NCBI GenBank assembly: GCA_021234155.1
Contig: JAJEKV010000498.1
Span: forward strand, 1-64,000
Reading direction: 5' to 3'
DNA: 64,000 nt
Origin: Isoetes taiwanensis
Lineage: Eukaryota; Streptophyta; Lycopodiopsida; Isoetales; Isoetaceae
Part shown: piece after piece, positions 23,419-35,370 of the stretch
Layout: each line of letters opens with the position of its first letter
Numbering within the stretch: the first letter of the stretch is position 1
Translations under genes and position numbers: made by a program
The notes under the pieces: generated by a model
What the model saw: only the letters and a program-made list of their open reading frames with translations
Told to the model about the DNA's origin: nothing
The model's database searches: none

Positions 23419-24710
23419 ATGTATTGGGATGCATCCATTTCGCAGTTGGGAACCGCAATGCAAAACAATAGAAGGCGTTGTATGCAATGCAAAACAATAG
23501 TTTGTGGTGGCGGTTGTATGGTTGGGGCCACCCAGTCACATTTGTCGAGGTGTGGGGTGGAGCGGTTCTTGCTTATAGGGTTAAAAAGAGGTGTGGGGCC
23601 ATTTTGTGGTGTCTCAAGCGACTCGGATCTTGTTGACTTAAAGCAGGTCGAGAAGGCATTTTTAGCGAGGTAGCACATGGGGGTCAAGCCCTCGGTTCCT
23701 TGTTATCAAGATCTTGTTGGAGCATGATTCATGCCACATGAAGAATGACTCCGGTGGAGGGCCCCTCGATCAAACACCTGCTTGTTTATTTGCAAGCAAG
23801 AGGGTCCAAGGTGGAAAACTCATTTCTCAACATGGGCCGACATGGTTCGGCTCCAGACTTGGCTTGAGAATGAGCAAAGGCGATGAGCCCAACTAGCGTT
23901 GGAGGGCTTGTTGGAAGGACAAGAGAGTGAAGGCTGGGAATGGATTGGTGGCATTAGGGGAATGTTGGAGCGTAATGGCGCACACATGGAATGCGCCCGG
24001 TGCCCACAAAGGGATACCCGGCTTGCAAGGATCACAGGTTCGAGGGTCCACCCAATTGGACATTTCTTGTTTCTGGGAAGCTCGGGACCACCATCCTCGA
24101 GATAGGGGGAGGGGTACTTGGAATTAAAGATGGCACACTACAAGCAACACATAACCCCCACCGGTTTGAGGCCCTCTGACTCTACTGCGTTCTCGTTGCC
24201 CATGAAGAAGCGCGGGATCATCGCGTCCATTGAGCGGGGGGCCCACCATCTTCGGCTTGAGGCGGATCGGTGGGTTGGAGACCCGCGCCGGGACGGGCTT
24301 TGTCGGTGTTGCGCGGGGGTTGTTGAGGATGAAAGTCATGCCTTCGAGCCATCCGACCCTATAGGCGGTCGAGGGCTCGCTACATTCTCTTGGTGCGACA
24401 CAGTGCGCCCTACCACGAAAGCTACTTTCAAGACGGCGTCCGGTTTGATCCCTTTGGCTCCTACCTCCGGGGAGGTTTTGGATCTGCCGGACTCACCTCG
24501 CCCTCGGGCGCCACCGAGGGAATTCGAATGTATGTGTATATGTATATTTGTACCCGTGGGGTTTGTTGATGCGATGGTTTTTCCCTCCTAAGGGGTTTTT
24601 TAATCTGGATAGCAGCGGGCTTCTTTGCAGTGTAATTTGGGTCCCATAGGCCGATTGGCCTCCGCGGACGATAAAAGAACCTTCCTTCCTTCCTTCCTTC
24701 ATTCCTTCCT
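23419..24710 (+). pseudogene. LINE reverse-transcriptase C-terminal region, decayed
   Basis: Across frames the plus strand encodes DLKQVEKAFLAR followed by MGVKPSVPCYQDLV, the segment after the RT fingers in a plant LINE type that reads VQKSFLARQLGVKP. Further on RGIIASIERGAHHLRLEADR with WVGDPRRDGLCRCC and VVEDESHAF match the C-terminal zinc-binding end (ETGRW...RLC..C...EDE.H). The element stops in a TTCC repeat at 24687, consistent with a LINE 3' end. Frameshifts are numerous and the 5' part is missing. The fragment at 47960-48490 appears to belong to the same type. Confidence 0.72.
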
Positions 24711-24714
24711 TCTT
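24687..24714. repeat. TTCC microsatellite at LINE 3' end
   Basis: Seven TTCC-type units with one interruption, directly after GGACGATAAAAGAACC. Confidence 0.9.
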
Positions 24715-25157
24715 GGATCATGTTCAGGGTTCTTTATTTGTCAGTTTCTTATTTTTTATATCTGCAACTTATTCATCATGATTTGTGGTTCCAATCTGCT
24801 CATGAGCTATGCTTTGTGACAATAAGATTAGTTAAACATGATAATTTTCTGATTATATGGCTTGCTTAGAAAGAATTTCTCGCTAAGATCAACTTCATAT
24901 TGGCTCTGTTAGAGATTGAATCACGCGTACACGTGATAGCTAATTTTCGAATAGGGTTACTTATATCCAGTTGTTGTGCTATGGGGACAGTAAGGTTCAA
25001 GAAGGCACCCAGCTGTAGTGCTATGTGCACAATTCGGAGTGGAAAAATTCTCCGTCGTCAACAAAGGCACAGGGATATCAAGTGATCACTTCTTAGATTT
25101 TCTTAATGAAGCTGATCCATTTACATGAACAGTAAGAACCATTGCATTATAGAGCAT

Positions 25158-26395
25158 ACTAGTAAACGTGTGCCTGGCGTTGCCGGGCTAATGTCCTGGC
25201 CTGTGTTTTTACTCGGCCTTTAACATCTATATGTAGAAATTTTCCGACACCATTACATGCTGATACTGGTAAGAATGGGCATGATTCGCTTTTGTAATTA
25301 TTTTTATTATTGAAATTGTCTAATAATAGTGTCATCAATATATTAACTTTGTATTTATTACCAGTAAACGTGTGCCCGGAGTTGCCTCACTAATCTCGAA
25401 GCTTGTGTATTTTTATCTGCCTCTGGGATCCCATTGTCTAATGACTGTATCATCAATGTATTAAGTTTGCATATATAAGAATGTTTCTTTGCCTGACATT
25501 CCGCTGTGAAAGCACTATCGACGCGCGTTAGCGAAGAGGCAGTGCTGACGTAGCAGAATGTTGGGGAAAGAAACGTTATTATAACGTGGAGACAACTTAC
25601 TATAAATTTTGCACCACATGTCAAGGCGCAATTGGGTGCTTTTTGGAATTTGTATAAAAAGGATATGAAGTAAATGCATCAAAGCGTTAAGTAAATGTAA
25701 ACATTACTGTAAGGAAAAACGTACTTGATATTCAAAAGAAAAAAGGCCATGTGGTGTGATCTCATTGGCAACCGAGGCAGAATTTAAAGTAAGTTGTCCT
25801 TACGTTAAAAGGATGGATTTTAGTAAAGAAAACAATGCTTTATAAGGTAGATGAGGGCCAAGTAAACCTTTCTCTAAAGTAGAAAATCTAGGTAGACAGA
25901 CCCAAAACTTATGCTCAACAATATCACACCTAGAAGTAGACAGATATGAAAAACATAGTATTTTGTCCTGGTTCATTGGCGTTCTTTGGTTCATAATGGA
26001 ACTGCAAATATGCATCTCCACATGGTGCATATGGCAATGGCGCATCGCTAGTAACTGTTTGCCCGACGTTGTCATGCATAAATAGGGCGGAATTTATAAC
26101 GTCCTTAAGTGCAATCATTCAATCAAACAATCCGATGCTAATTCTACCCTAGTTGTCCAAAATGCCATTAGTTTAATGATCACATGGATTAACTTTCTCT
26201 AGATAGGAAACAAATTGTGCAAAAGACCATGAACATGTGCCCGGCATTTCCGCGCTAATGTCCTGGCTCGTATTTTTACTTAGCCTTTAGTCCATATCCA
26301 TATCTACAACTTTCAACAACACCACAACATTTTGACCAGTAAACATGTGTCGAGCATTGCTGCGCATAAGTTGGGGTTGAATCTCCACGGCTTGT
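25158..26395. repeat. Dispersed repeat around AGTAAACGTGTGCCCGGCGTTG, five copies
   Basis: Related segments start at about 25165, 25363, 26051, 26228 and 26337. They share AGTAAACGTGTGCC(C/T)GG, GTTGCC and, in two copies, GCTAATGTCCTGGC with TTTTTACT following. The 25.3-25.5 kb part also repeats TCATCAAT(A/G)TATTAA. Copies are 60-75 bp and diverged. No coding content. Confidence 0.6.
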
Positions 26396-26475
26396 GCTTA
26401 TAAATGTAGATTGCGTGAAGCCTTGCTTCATGAATTTTCCAAACTGCGAAAATGTATAAAAGTGTGATGTATATC

Positions 26476-26543
26476 TACTTAAAATGTTTTTTGGGTGGGT
26501 GTCTCCCTTTACTTAAAATGTTTTTTGGGTGGGTGTCTCCCTT
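26476..26543. repeat. 34-bp tandem duplication forming the left side of a distant inverted repeat
   Basis: TACTTAAAATGTTTTTTGGG occurs at 26476 and 26510, each followed by TGGGTGTCTCCCTT. The reverse complement lies at 30674-30712. Confidence 0.9.
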
Positions 26544-27741
26544 TGTGATTGTTCTACTTGTTCTAATCATTGCTAGTGAAAATGTAGATGGAAAATATAA
26601 AACAACTAATCTCATAATTTGGTTTCATATTCGTTTTTTAGCATCTTTATGGGTTTTATTTCAAGTTCTATTCAGAGCCATCGATCTGTGGGATATTCCC
26701 AGTATTGTGCCAGATCAATGGCCATTAAGATTTTCACCCAAAAACAAAAAACCATTTCCTATGGTGTCGATCGGCCACATGGTTGAAGCACAAGAAAAAA
26801 GCAAAATAAACAAGCCAATGGTCAGCATGAAGCCTGCACTGCTGAACCACACTGCCCAGAGTGGACAGAGTGCGTCTTTGAGGGATGGATGCCTTGCGAA
26901 AGAAACAAATTGGAAGTCTCTTCCAGCCTGGAACTCTCTTCCGGCTCTTGAAGATCTGAAACTTTTGCACATATGCATGCATCTGCATAGATCGGCTGTT
27001 TCCTCGGCAAAGTAAAAAACCTACAAAAAGATTGCCGGAAGAAAAGCATCGGGTCCCCTCTCCGGCGAGGAATTTGTTGACCAAAGGTGCAATTTTGCAT
27101 CCCAGAACAAATTTGCAAGTGCAAGAGGAATTCCCCCTTGCTATTAGTTACTGCTGTCAGCATAGCAATCAAGTATTCGGTCCGGCAAACAGGGTCTCTT
27201 GCCGTAGCTCCGACCTCTAGGATGCGCGAAAGAAAATCAACGTATTCGCCTGGAAGTCTCTTCCAGCTTTGAAATTCCACTCCCTATTAGGTTTGGAGCG
27301 ACTGAACTGCCATCGAAAAGCCACCATAACTGTTCTGTTTAAAGCCGCCATAGCCTGCCCTGTTCAAAACCGCCACACCTTGCCGTCTTCGAAACCTCAA
27401 GGCACATGTCGGTCTCCCGAATCTGTAATCGAGCAAACTACCCCTCCTCGGATCCGGGTCTGTCGCCCTGCATCAGGAGCTCTAGCCGACAACAAGGGCC
27501 GCCTTCACATGCTTTCTCATTTCGGACCTTTGAAACATCCCAAAAAATTCTCTAACTAAGCAACCCAAAATAGCAATAACCATCCAAGCTCCTCTCACAT
27601 GGCAAATTATACCGTTTTTTATATAATACGATACTCAAATCATAGTCCCCAATACAAAACGAATTGGGCAAAGTATATCATTTAACTTCACCAAGTGACA
27701 TTGTCTAAGTTTGTCATATAGTTGCATAATTTTATTCTTTC

Positions 27742-27965
27742 TTCCAAAGGTGCTATTAACAATTCTACTATTATTTAGCCCGGGATGCTATTATTAATGC
27801 TTTTATGATAAGAGTGTTGTGCTTCATAGGATAGATATGTATCAACAAAGTTGTTCCAAATGTGCTATTAACAATTCTACTATTATTTAGCCCGGGATGC
27901 TATTATTAATGCTTCTATGATAAGAGTGTTGTGCTTCATAGGATAGATATGTATCAACAAAGTTG
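27742..27965. repeat. Tandem duplication, 112 bp x 2
   Basis: TTCCAAA(G/T)GTGCTATTAACA starts at 27742 and 27854. The two units differ at only a few positions. Confidence 0.92.
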
Positions 27966-28721
27966 ACTTTGCAGTTGTCTTCAACTGCTTATGTTGATGA
28001 GTGACACAATGGTCTTTCTCCAAGTACACATTTACATTGCCGAATCCTGCATAAGCGATAAGTTAATGCAAACCATAGCTATGCCTCTCAAATCACAACA
28101 AATTGAAAAAGTAAAAATTTCCAGCAAATACTTGAATATTGTTATCCTCATGGATATACGTATTGTGCTTAATGAGGGGCCTAGAATGACATATAAAAAT
28201 GATTAACAGGCTTAATTCATCTAAGTGTCAATATCGGTCCAGAAGTAACTACGATACAATAAAATTTAAAATTTTGCCCCAAAATAGGAGTTTCAGAAAA
28301 CGTGTCCAATGGGTAATAGATGTGCTAGATTATTGGCTATGTAGACTCCTGATTGTATGAGGCCTTTGGGTCAGCAGTAATTTGGTGCCGAAAGCTCTAA
28401 TTCTTATCTTTCATTTCGTAAGCCTTTGGATCAAGACAACGTTGTACTATGATGAGGATGCTACTGGTTTCAAGCTATGATGCTACTGGTTGAGATTGAG
28501 GACACTGTCTGCATATAGGAGAACATTAAATAACAGATACTGAATGCAATGGCCTCTTACGTAAAAAATACCGGTGCAGAAGACAGATCATTTGCTTGCA
28601 AGCATCTAAGTGGGTATAGATTGCATCGATCCCAAGAATATTGAATAAAAACATGGTGAATGGTTGAATACATGGCTGAACCATACATACTCCTTTCTGC
28701 ATTGACCTCTGCAAAGTTTAC

Positions 28722-28814
28722 CTCAACCTTGGACTGTATACAGTTCTCTTGCGTCAACAAACCGTAGTACGTGCTGCCTATCACAAATTTGCAAGACTGC
28801 GCAAAAACGTTCTT
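28722..28814 (-). other. Candidate 93-bp exon of an unrecognised gene
   Basis: An acceptor (TTGCTGCAG) and donor (GTAAAC) on the minus strand enclose 31 open codons encoding KNVFAQSCKFVIGSTYYGLL then TQENCIQSKVE. Splice signals and composition suggest a real or formerly real exon. I do not recognise the protein, and no partner exons are evident nearby. Confidence 0.3.
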
Positions 28815-30673
28815 CTGCAGCAAGAAAATGTTGATCATGACATATTGCAAGGGCTAATTCAGAATAGCAGAAACAAAATGAAAAGACACACCAAAAGCCA
28901 TGCCGGATGAATATAGTGTTGTGTGAGGACTCCGGTTTATATTTGCTTCAGCTATTTTCAAGCTCTAAAATAACCATGGAAAGCTTTAAAATATGAAATA
29001 GTTCCAGAAGTGTGCCTTGCATGCAGCATGCAAGAATGGCTTGCAAAAATGCAATGGTCGGCCACAACGCATGCTTCCAATAAAAAAACACATTTTCCAA
29101 TTAAAGAACACAAAAGAGGACTTAAATCTTTAAAATTTGGAATAAGATTATGTTTTTAGCGCGGAAACCTTGGGCTAAGACTTATTGTTCGATGAGATGT
29201 CCAAAGCAAAGGGGATGAGATGTCCAAAGCAAAGGGGACATGTAAGACCCAATTCATCTTAACGTGTTCCCAAGTGGTGCCGCTGTCTACATTCCCATAC
29301 GCAAATATCAAGATGACCAGTGAGTATAAACCCAGAAAGAAGACAGACAACACAACGCATAGCTATTACACCTCTACAAATTTCTGAGGCAAAACAACTT
29401 GCTGCAGCAGAGACACATGGAACGTTTGAAACGGCAAACAGTGATTTGGTCAACTGTTTGTGTGTCCACAATGACAAAAGCAGGAACAAAATATTGGCAA
29501 AAAGTAGCTTTTGTACAGTAAGACTGTTGCATGTGGAGGAAGCTGGGTGTAGTCGCCATAGCCATGTTTCATTTATCTGCCAGTCCAAATTCTAACCTCC
29601 TCTGGCACAACCAAGGAGAAAATAGGTACATTACTGCGGAAAGAACAGAAAACATATGCCATAGCTGTTAAAACTATACACTTTATTCAAAATGGTAGCA
29701 AAAACACTCCGTCTTGTAGCCAGATAGAAAACTATAGATGATCTTGTAACAGAAACTGCTCTTACACATTATCGGGCACACTCCTTGTAAGAGGATACAA
29801 TACTTAATAGAATAGAATTCAGACTTCTAGTGTTGCTTAAGCTGAGCCTCCGTTGGAGCTAGAGAGACTGCAATTACACATAAAAAGATTTAAATCGGGT
29901 ATTTCTGGAGCAATTCATGCAAGAAAGGAAATTAGAGAAATTGCTACCTGACCAATGAAATCAAAAGCAAACCTATTCTTTGCTACATTTTGCAAAAAAT
30001 GGATACAATTTGGGTCAAACCCCCTTTCTCCTGCAAGTGTGAATTCAAACCAAAAACTGAAGCCATAGAAAGAGAATCGATCAAACTTCAAAGAACATAT
30101 TTGCAAGAGAAAACACCAGAGTTTAAAGACTGCTTGCCCTGGATGCTTCAAAATCCGCTTGTAAGAACCCTCAAGTTCAAAATGCTGATTAAAGGGAATC
30201 CGCTTGCTGATCCAAAATTCGTGTTCCCAAGTTAGCAATCTCATTTAGCAAACTATTTTGGCACGTGCCAGTTTGATGGAAGCTTGAAGACTATAAACCA
30301 ATCAAAATAAAATGAGATATTATGAAGCAAAACTTACGGAGAGGCCTTGGATAAGCCGATATTCATGAGAAGATAACCTGCTAAAGAAAACCTGATGAAA
30401 GACCAGATTCATAAGAAGAAAACCTGATAAAATATGAGGCAGAGATTAGCACAAAAAGAGATAGCTGTTCCGTCCTATTTTTGCTGGTGTTCAAATGCAG
30501 AGCTCCTTCGCCAATGGAGCTACTGCTTCTAAAGATAGGTTAAGCGGCCACTTCCTCTGAAGATCGAATAAGCCGGAAGGCTTTTCAAAGGCTTGCAAAA
30601 ATTTACGGTGCCAAAATCACGCTTTTGGCCGGAAAAGAGGGCGTTACCGGAATTTACCGGCGGCCGGAAAAAA

Positions 30674-30712
30674 GGAGACACCCACCCAAAAAAACATTTT
30701 AAGTAAGTAGAT
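30674..30712. repeat. Inverted partner of the 26476 repeat
   Basis: GGAGACACCCACCCAAAAAA followed by ACATTTTAAGTAAGTAGAT is the reverse complement of the 26.47-kb unit, with one inserted base and a 4-bp AAGT duplication. It defines a 4.2-kb interval with about 35-bp inverted ends. Confidence 0.85.
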
Positions 30713-31049
30713 GGTTACATAGAAATAGGATCGCAATTGCCCAGAAAAAAAGAGAAGGCTTTGAATATGATAAATCGTGAGATAATATTGGAACTTTTGG
30801 AAGGTTATATTATTTTTTTAACCTCATTTTGTAGAAACGCAATGGAATTCTAGATTCCAACATTCTTGCCCCTGTACATGGACCGTGGCCAATTAATTAT
30901 GGTTCTTAATATCTGTGCTTTTTTTACATTTGCATCTCAACTCGAAAAACTTCGTGAACAGGGGTCAGGCTGAGTTTTCAATGAAGAGGAGCAATTCAGC
31001 AGAGTGCAGTTGGAAGATTACGGTATATATTTTAGGGACATTCCCCTAA

Positions 31050-31190
<141 letters not shown>

Positions 31191-31240
31191 GTCCCTTGTG
31201 CCCTGAGGCCTGCGGACTTATGTAGCATGGGCAAGCTCCC

Positions 31241-32880
31241 TGATGGGTGCTACTAGCTATAAATACGTATATTTTTTAGTCGCGTCACCGTACAAGTCTA
31301 CTTTAGTAGCCTTGTACACCATAGTACGTGGAAAAGGGAGCATGGCTAAGTTATTCATATAACTTAGGTAACCTTAGGCATAGGGCCATTTCCACATGGT
31401 CTCGCCCTATTGGGCACCCGCCACATGGAAGCACCCCATTGGAGCCACACTGACATGGAACCCTAACCTATAAATGGCCAAACCCTAACCCTGGCCCCCT
31501 TTTTTTTTTTTTTTTTTGCTCCAACAGTCTTGGAACCTTGTTCGTGCTCAAAACTCCATTTCGAGAACCGTCTATTGTGGTGTAGCATAGCATAGCAGCC
31601 CCCGGAGCCTGCGCGCATCGATAGGAGTGGAAGCTACTTTGAACCCCTTGAAGTCCGTGAAGATCCAGGGAGCATGAGAGAGTTCCTCAAGAGTAGGTAT
31701 TTGGGTTAGAGCCTTTGTAGATCATCTGGAAGTTAGGATTCCAGATGAGTTAGCATTTCGTATCTCTAGTAGAGCCATTTTAGAACTCCCAGTCTAGATC
31801 TTGAACCCTAATCAATGAAGACTAACTGTAAGTTAGATGCATGTGATTAGAATTAGATGTTTTTCTCATTATTTATCATGTTATGTGGATATATGATGTT
31901 GGTTGATCATGTTTTCTCCTCTTTTATTGGAAAGGGGGGTAGAGACCTAGTGACCATTATTTAGATGATGCTCCTAGTTTAGACCCCTTAATTCCTATTA
32001 GATGCGGCCTGGGCATAGGAACCCACCCGGCTATGGGGGCTATGGAGTGACTTAGCACCATACAACGAGGCTAGTGGCAAAGCAGAGGGAGGTCCCTGGT
32101 GAGTGCAGCTACTAGGGACCCATAGCGGGCTAGGCCTATAGTCAATCACTTCGTGTACGCCGGGTATGGGTCCAACACTTCCTGGGTCAATGGTGTAGCC
32201 CTGACTCTCAAGAGTTGCAGGAGTCGGTCTGGCTCTTGTTTTGGGGAGTTTAGTTGGGTACGGATCGTGTGTCGCCACGATTCTCTAGCCGCCCATGGAG
32301 CCACTAGACCTCGAGAAGGGAAGATGTAATTCTTCCTAGCTCATTAGACCGGGGAGATGCAACACGGAGTAGTTCCAGTGGGTGATACCATGAGACTATG
32401 TCTCCGGCAGGTTATAGTCATGCCAGAGCCCGATTTAGCCCATTTGCAAAGTATGCACAGGAGGGGCGGATGGAGTGGTCAACCCTAGCCATTGTCTATA
32501 GCCAGCCCCGCCATTGTTATATCTCGGCCTGCTCTATCTTGGGGCCCAACCGTCAGTCTACCTTCCTTATGAGTCAGAGCCTGGTTAGAAGCTATTCTGC
32601 TTTATAATGTATTGTTATCTGTGATGGACCTATGGATGGATAGATGGTACTACCCTTCGAGGTAGCTGATTATATTGTTATTGCTAGTGCTGATGTTTAT
32701 GCTTCCGCTGTTATAGGAGCCCTTAGGGGAAGGGCGCGCAAGACACCTTTGTGTTCCCTTCCCGCACCATGGCCATCCCACGGTGCGGGATAGACTGAGG
32801 GCCCATGCAGCAGGTGTGCTGGATAGAAGATTTCCCGCGAGATATAACACGGGGCATCATATATTTGGTGGGGAGCATCA
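31241..32880 (+). repeat. 5' LTR of the large element (about 1.64 kb)
   Basis: Begins TGATGGGTGC and ends GGGGAGCATCA, with 5-bp inverted termini TGATG/CATCA. It shares long blocks with 39204-40954, for example TACAAGTCTACTTT, GGAAAAGGGAGCATGGCTAA and GATCATGTTTTCTCC/GCTCC. A likely TATA region CCTATAAATGGCC lies at about 31468. Confidence 0.92.
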
Positions 32881-32883
32881 CAA

Positions 32884-32895
32884 TGGTATCAGAGC
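32884..32895 (+). other. Primer-binding site, large LTR element
   Basis: TGGTATCAGAGC, the exact complement of the plant initiator-Met tRNA 3' end, 3 bp after the 5' LTR. Confidence 0.93.
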
Positions 32896-34314
32896 AATGA
32901 TCTTGGTTGACCAAGATCTAGCACTGGCCATGACCCTGAATAGGTAGATTTACTGACCTAGTTAAGAAATGGAATGAGAATTCCAGTCTTGAACCGCAGA
33001 AAGTGGGGGATTTTTTTTTCTCCCATTAGCAGGGTTATAATTAGATTAAGCTATATTCTAAGTGGTAGAAATAATATAGTCAAAAGAAACCTTCTAGTAA
33101 TTTGAACTCAAGTTGTTCATGAATCGCATTTTTCGAGTGAAAATTGAACGAGAAATTGCTCAAAAGAAAGCTTGCAAGAAAATGACGCGAAATAACCAAT
33201 ATTTGGCCCAAAACAAATAGGAGATTTTGATAAATAGTTAAGTGATTAGAGAAAGTGCCTTAATTAATAACTCATAGATATAATAAATTTACTCTTAAGA
33301 AAATGAGCCATTAAAATCTATGAATGCACCTCTCCTCTTTAAAACTCCTTAAATTGTAGAGTGAACCTCTCCGTTGTCCTTGTAAGGCGAATTCTAAGAT
33401 AATCTCCGAAGCTATCATAGAGTGTGCACCAAATGAACAGTCTGCAAGATCAACCCGAAGGTGCTGCGGATAGACACAATCGACCATCAATGAATGCAAG
33501 AGCCCTCGAAAAGGCCACGATAAAAGAAGCCAAGCTGTTGGGAGGACCAAATAGGCAGCCAGGAAGGTTGGAAAGCCCCAGCTTGCGCCTGAACGTTGAA
33601 CGCTCGCGGTGGGCAGTGGCAAATAAATTACTCCATGCGGCCTAGGACAGACGACAAACCTAGCCACTTAAGCTCTTCAGACGAATCGTATCACTCTTAG
33701 AGGAGCAGTGGCCTAGCACTTCAGGTGAATGATCGCGAGGCTCGGGAGGAATTGAGATCGTATTGTCCACTAGGAGCAAGCAGTAGCAGCAACATCGACA
33801 AGAGGAGCAACCCCAGCAGCAGAAAGAGCAAGTGAGGAGCAAGCAGCAGAAGCAACCTCGGTAATAGGAGCAACCCCAACAGCAGGAAGAGCAGCAAGAG
33901 GAGCCAGCAATGCGGAAGAAAAGGGCAAGGAGAAACTGGTCGCAAGGGAGGAAGAGACGTAGGCAAGAGACGAACAAAGAGACATGAAGATAGGAGGAGG
34001 GGGAGCGTGGTTATCAGAGAACCACAACCAGACGAACCAGAGGAGGATGAGTCCCACCAACAAGAACTGCACCAACAAGAGGGGGAGTAAGAGGTCGAAG
34101 AAGAAGTGGAGGAGGAAGCCGAAGAACAGACAGAGCCTACACTCGGCCACCATATCCAGTGCGGCTCAAGCCACCCAAGAAGAGGGCCAAGGGGTTTAAG
34201 ATGAACAAGAAACCATTTAAGCTGAAGCAAGACATTGATTACGAGAAGAACAAGGCATCAACAAGATTTATCTTCGCCGATGGATCTGATATAATTACTG
34301 GTACTGCAAGCAGA
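32896..34314 (+). other. LTR-element interior: unassigned, with CAG/GGA-rich block
   Basis: From 33424 a frame encodes ALEKATIKEAKLLGGPNRQP, of unknown family. At 33780-34140 purine-rich sequence with a 69-bp internal repeat (GAGCAACCCCA(G/A)CAGCAG) can encode Gln-, Glu- and Arg-rich peptides, including an acidic run PDEPEEDESHQQELHQQEGE. Directly upstream of the H3-like segment an open frame reads KPFKLKQDIDYEKNK. No gag motif is seen. Confidence 0.4.
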
Positions 34315-34683
34315 ATGCCGAGGGTAGTCAAAGACGGCCGACCAGGGTGGAAAAGCAAGCCTCCATCACCTCGACCCGATTCTCTGAAAAAGGTCTGCCA
34401 TAGACCAAATTCCAAGCACAGTAGAGCTTCTTGAGAGATCTGGCACTGCCAATGGTGCACTAGTCTGATGATTCGGAAAGCCTCTTTCGAGTGTCTACAT
34501 CGAGGGATTACGCAAGAGTTCAAGATGGACTACCGAGCCACATCAACGATGGTGGGGTTTTGCCAGGAAGCGGCCGAAGCAGAGTGGACTCAATTTTTCG
34601 AGGAGGCCAAGATCTGTGTCGTTCATGCCAAGAGGATGATCATTATGCTCAAGAACATGAACTTGGCGCAGAGGATCAGTTAA
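34315..34683 (+). pseudogene. Histone H3-like sequence inside an LTR retrotransposon
   Basis: From ATG 34315 a basic tail ends SLKKVCHRP, matching the GGVKKPHRYRP end of the H3 tail. After a 2-bp frame shift near 34433, the second frame encodes SLMIRKASFECLHRGITQEF, then CQEAAEAEWTQFFEEAKICV and VHAKRMIIMLKNMNLAQRI, stopping at TAA 34681-34683. These align without gaps to the H3 histone fold ([58 protein letters not shown]). The loop-1 length is that of canonical H3, not the longer CENH3 loop. I estimate about 40% identity across the fold. H3 packages DNA with H4 in nucleosomes. This copy is strongly diverged and shifted in the alphaN region, so it is probably a captured pseudogene. A divergent functional protein is not excluded if the shift is spliced out. 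Confidence 0.82.
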
Positions 34684-34739
34684 AAACATATTTTTTATAT
34701 TACATGTACTAAAACTCTATTGTTAATGTGATAAGTTGA

Positions 34740-35370
34740 GATTTTTCTTAAAATATGTCCATGTAGGTCAAAAATTAGTGACTCGGGTCACACCGTACTA
34801 AAGCCCTCTGCGTTGAGGACGCAGACCCCTTTCCAGCGGAGTAACCCGGTTTGCCTATTTGTTTTGCTTAAAGGTGTCGGATTAACATGAAAAAAGTTGC
34901 TATATAGCCTAGAATTGAGTCAATCTTGCATGCTAACACTTTAAGATTCCCAAAAATGTTATCAAATTGTCAAAATTGACCCACTCGGATCACTCCGCGC
35001 CAAAGCCCCCTGCATCGAGAACGCAGATCCCTTCCGTGCGGAATAACTCGACTCGCCCATGTTTGCACTTGTACTTGCCAGATTGACATGAGATAAGTTG
35101 GTAGATAGCTTAGAACAGAGCAAATCGTGCATTCTAGTATTTTTACATTTTCCAAAAAGGTTAAGAATTAGCCAAAATTGACCCATTCAGTCACTCAGCA
35201 CCAGAGCCCTCTCTGTTAATGGCGTAGACCACTTTGGCATAAAGTAACCCGAGTGCCAAGATCTTGAGTGTGAATTTTGCAAAAATTGCATATAGAAAGT
35301 TTCCCAATGCACTTTAGCTATCTGCCATGCATTCTAGTGTCTTATAGCACTCCATTCTAGCTTTCCAATC
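34740..35370. repeat. Tandem repeat, about 202 bp x 3
   Basis: Three diverged units share AAAGCCC(T/C)CTGC, AACGCAGA(C/T)CCCTT and (G/A)AATAACTCG or GAGTAACCCG. Equivalent positions are 34801, 35003 and 35204. They follow the H3-like stop codon directly. Unit length is in the range of plant satellite monomers, but only three copies are present. Confidence 0.85.

Larger units (their letters stand above)
26549..30673. other. Interior of the inverted-repeat-bounded interval, no confirmed gene
   Basis: Minus-strand frames at 26822-27280 (VGATARDPVCRTEYLIAML) and 29915-30244 (exon-like ERGFDPNCIHFLQNVAKN before a GTAGCA donor) look somewhat protein-like, but I cannot place them in a family. A TGGAAGTCTCTTCCAGC palindrome recurs at 26913 and 27252. 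A better exon candidate at 28722-28814 is listed separately. Confidence 0.35.

Noticed and set aside
26822-27280. 152-codon minus-strand open frame
   Set aside because: Somewhat protein-like but with no family match by eye, and it lies within repeat-bounded DNA. Left as an unassigned note.
33721-34230. Long Ser/Leu/Cys-rich minus-strand frames opposite the purine-rich block
   Set aside because: Shadow of the CAG/GGA-rich plus strand. Low-complexity translation, not a gene.
34315-34683. H3-like sequence as a centromeric CENH3
   Set aside because: Loop 1 between the alpha1 and alpha2 helices has canonical H3 length, without the CENH3 insertion. Divergence alone does not make it CENH3.
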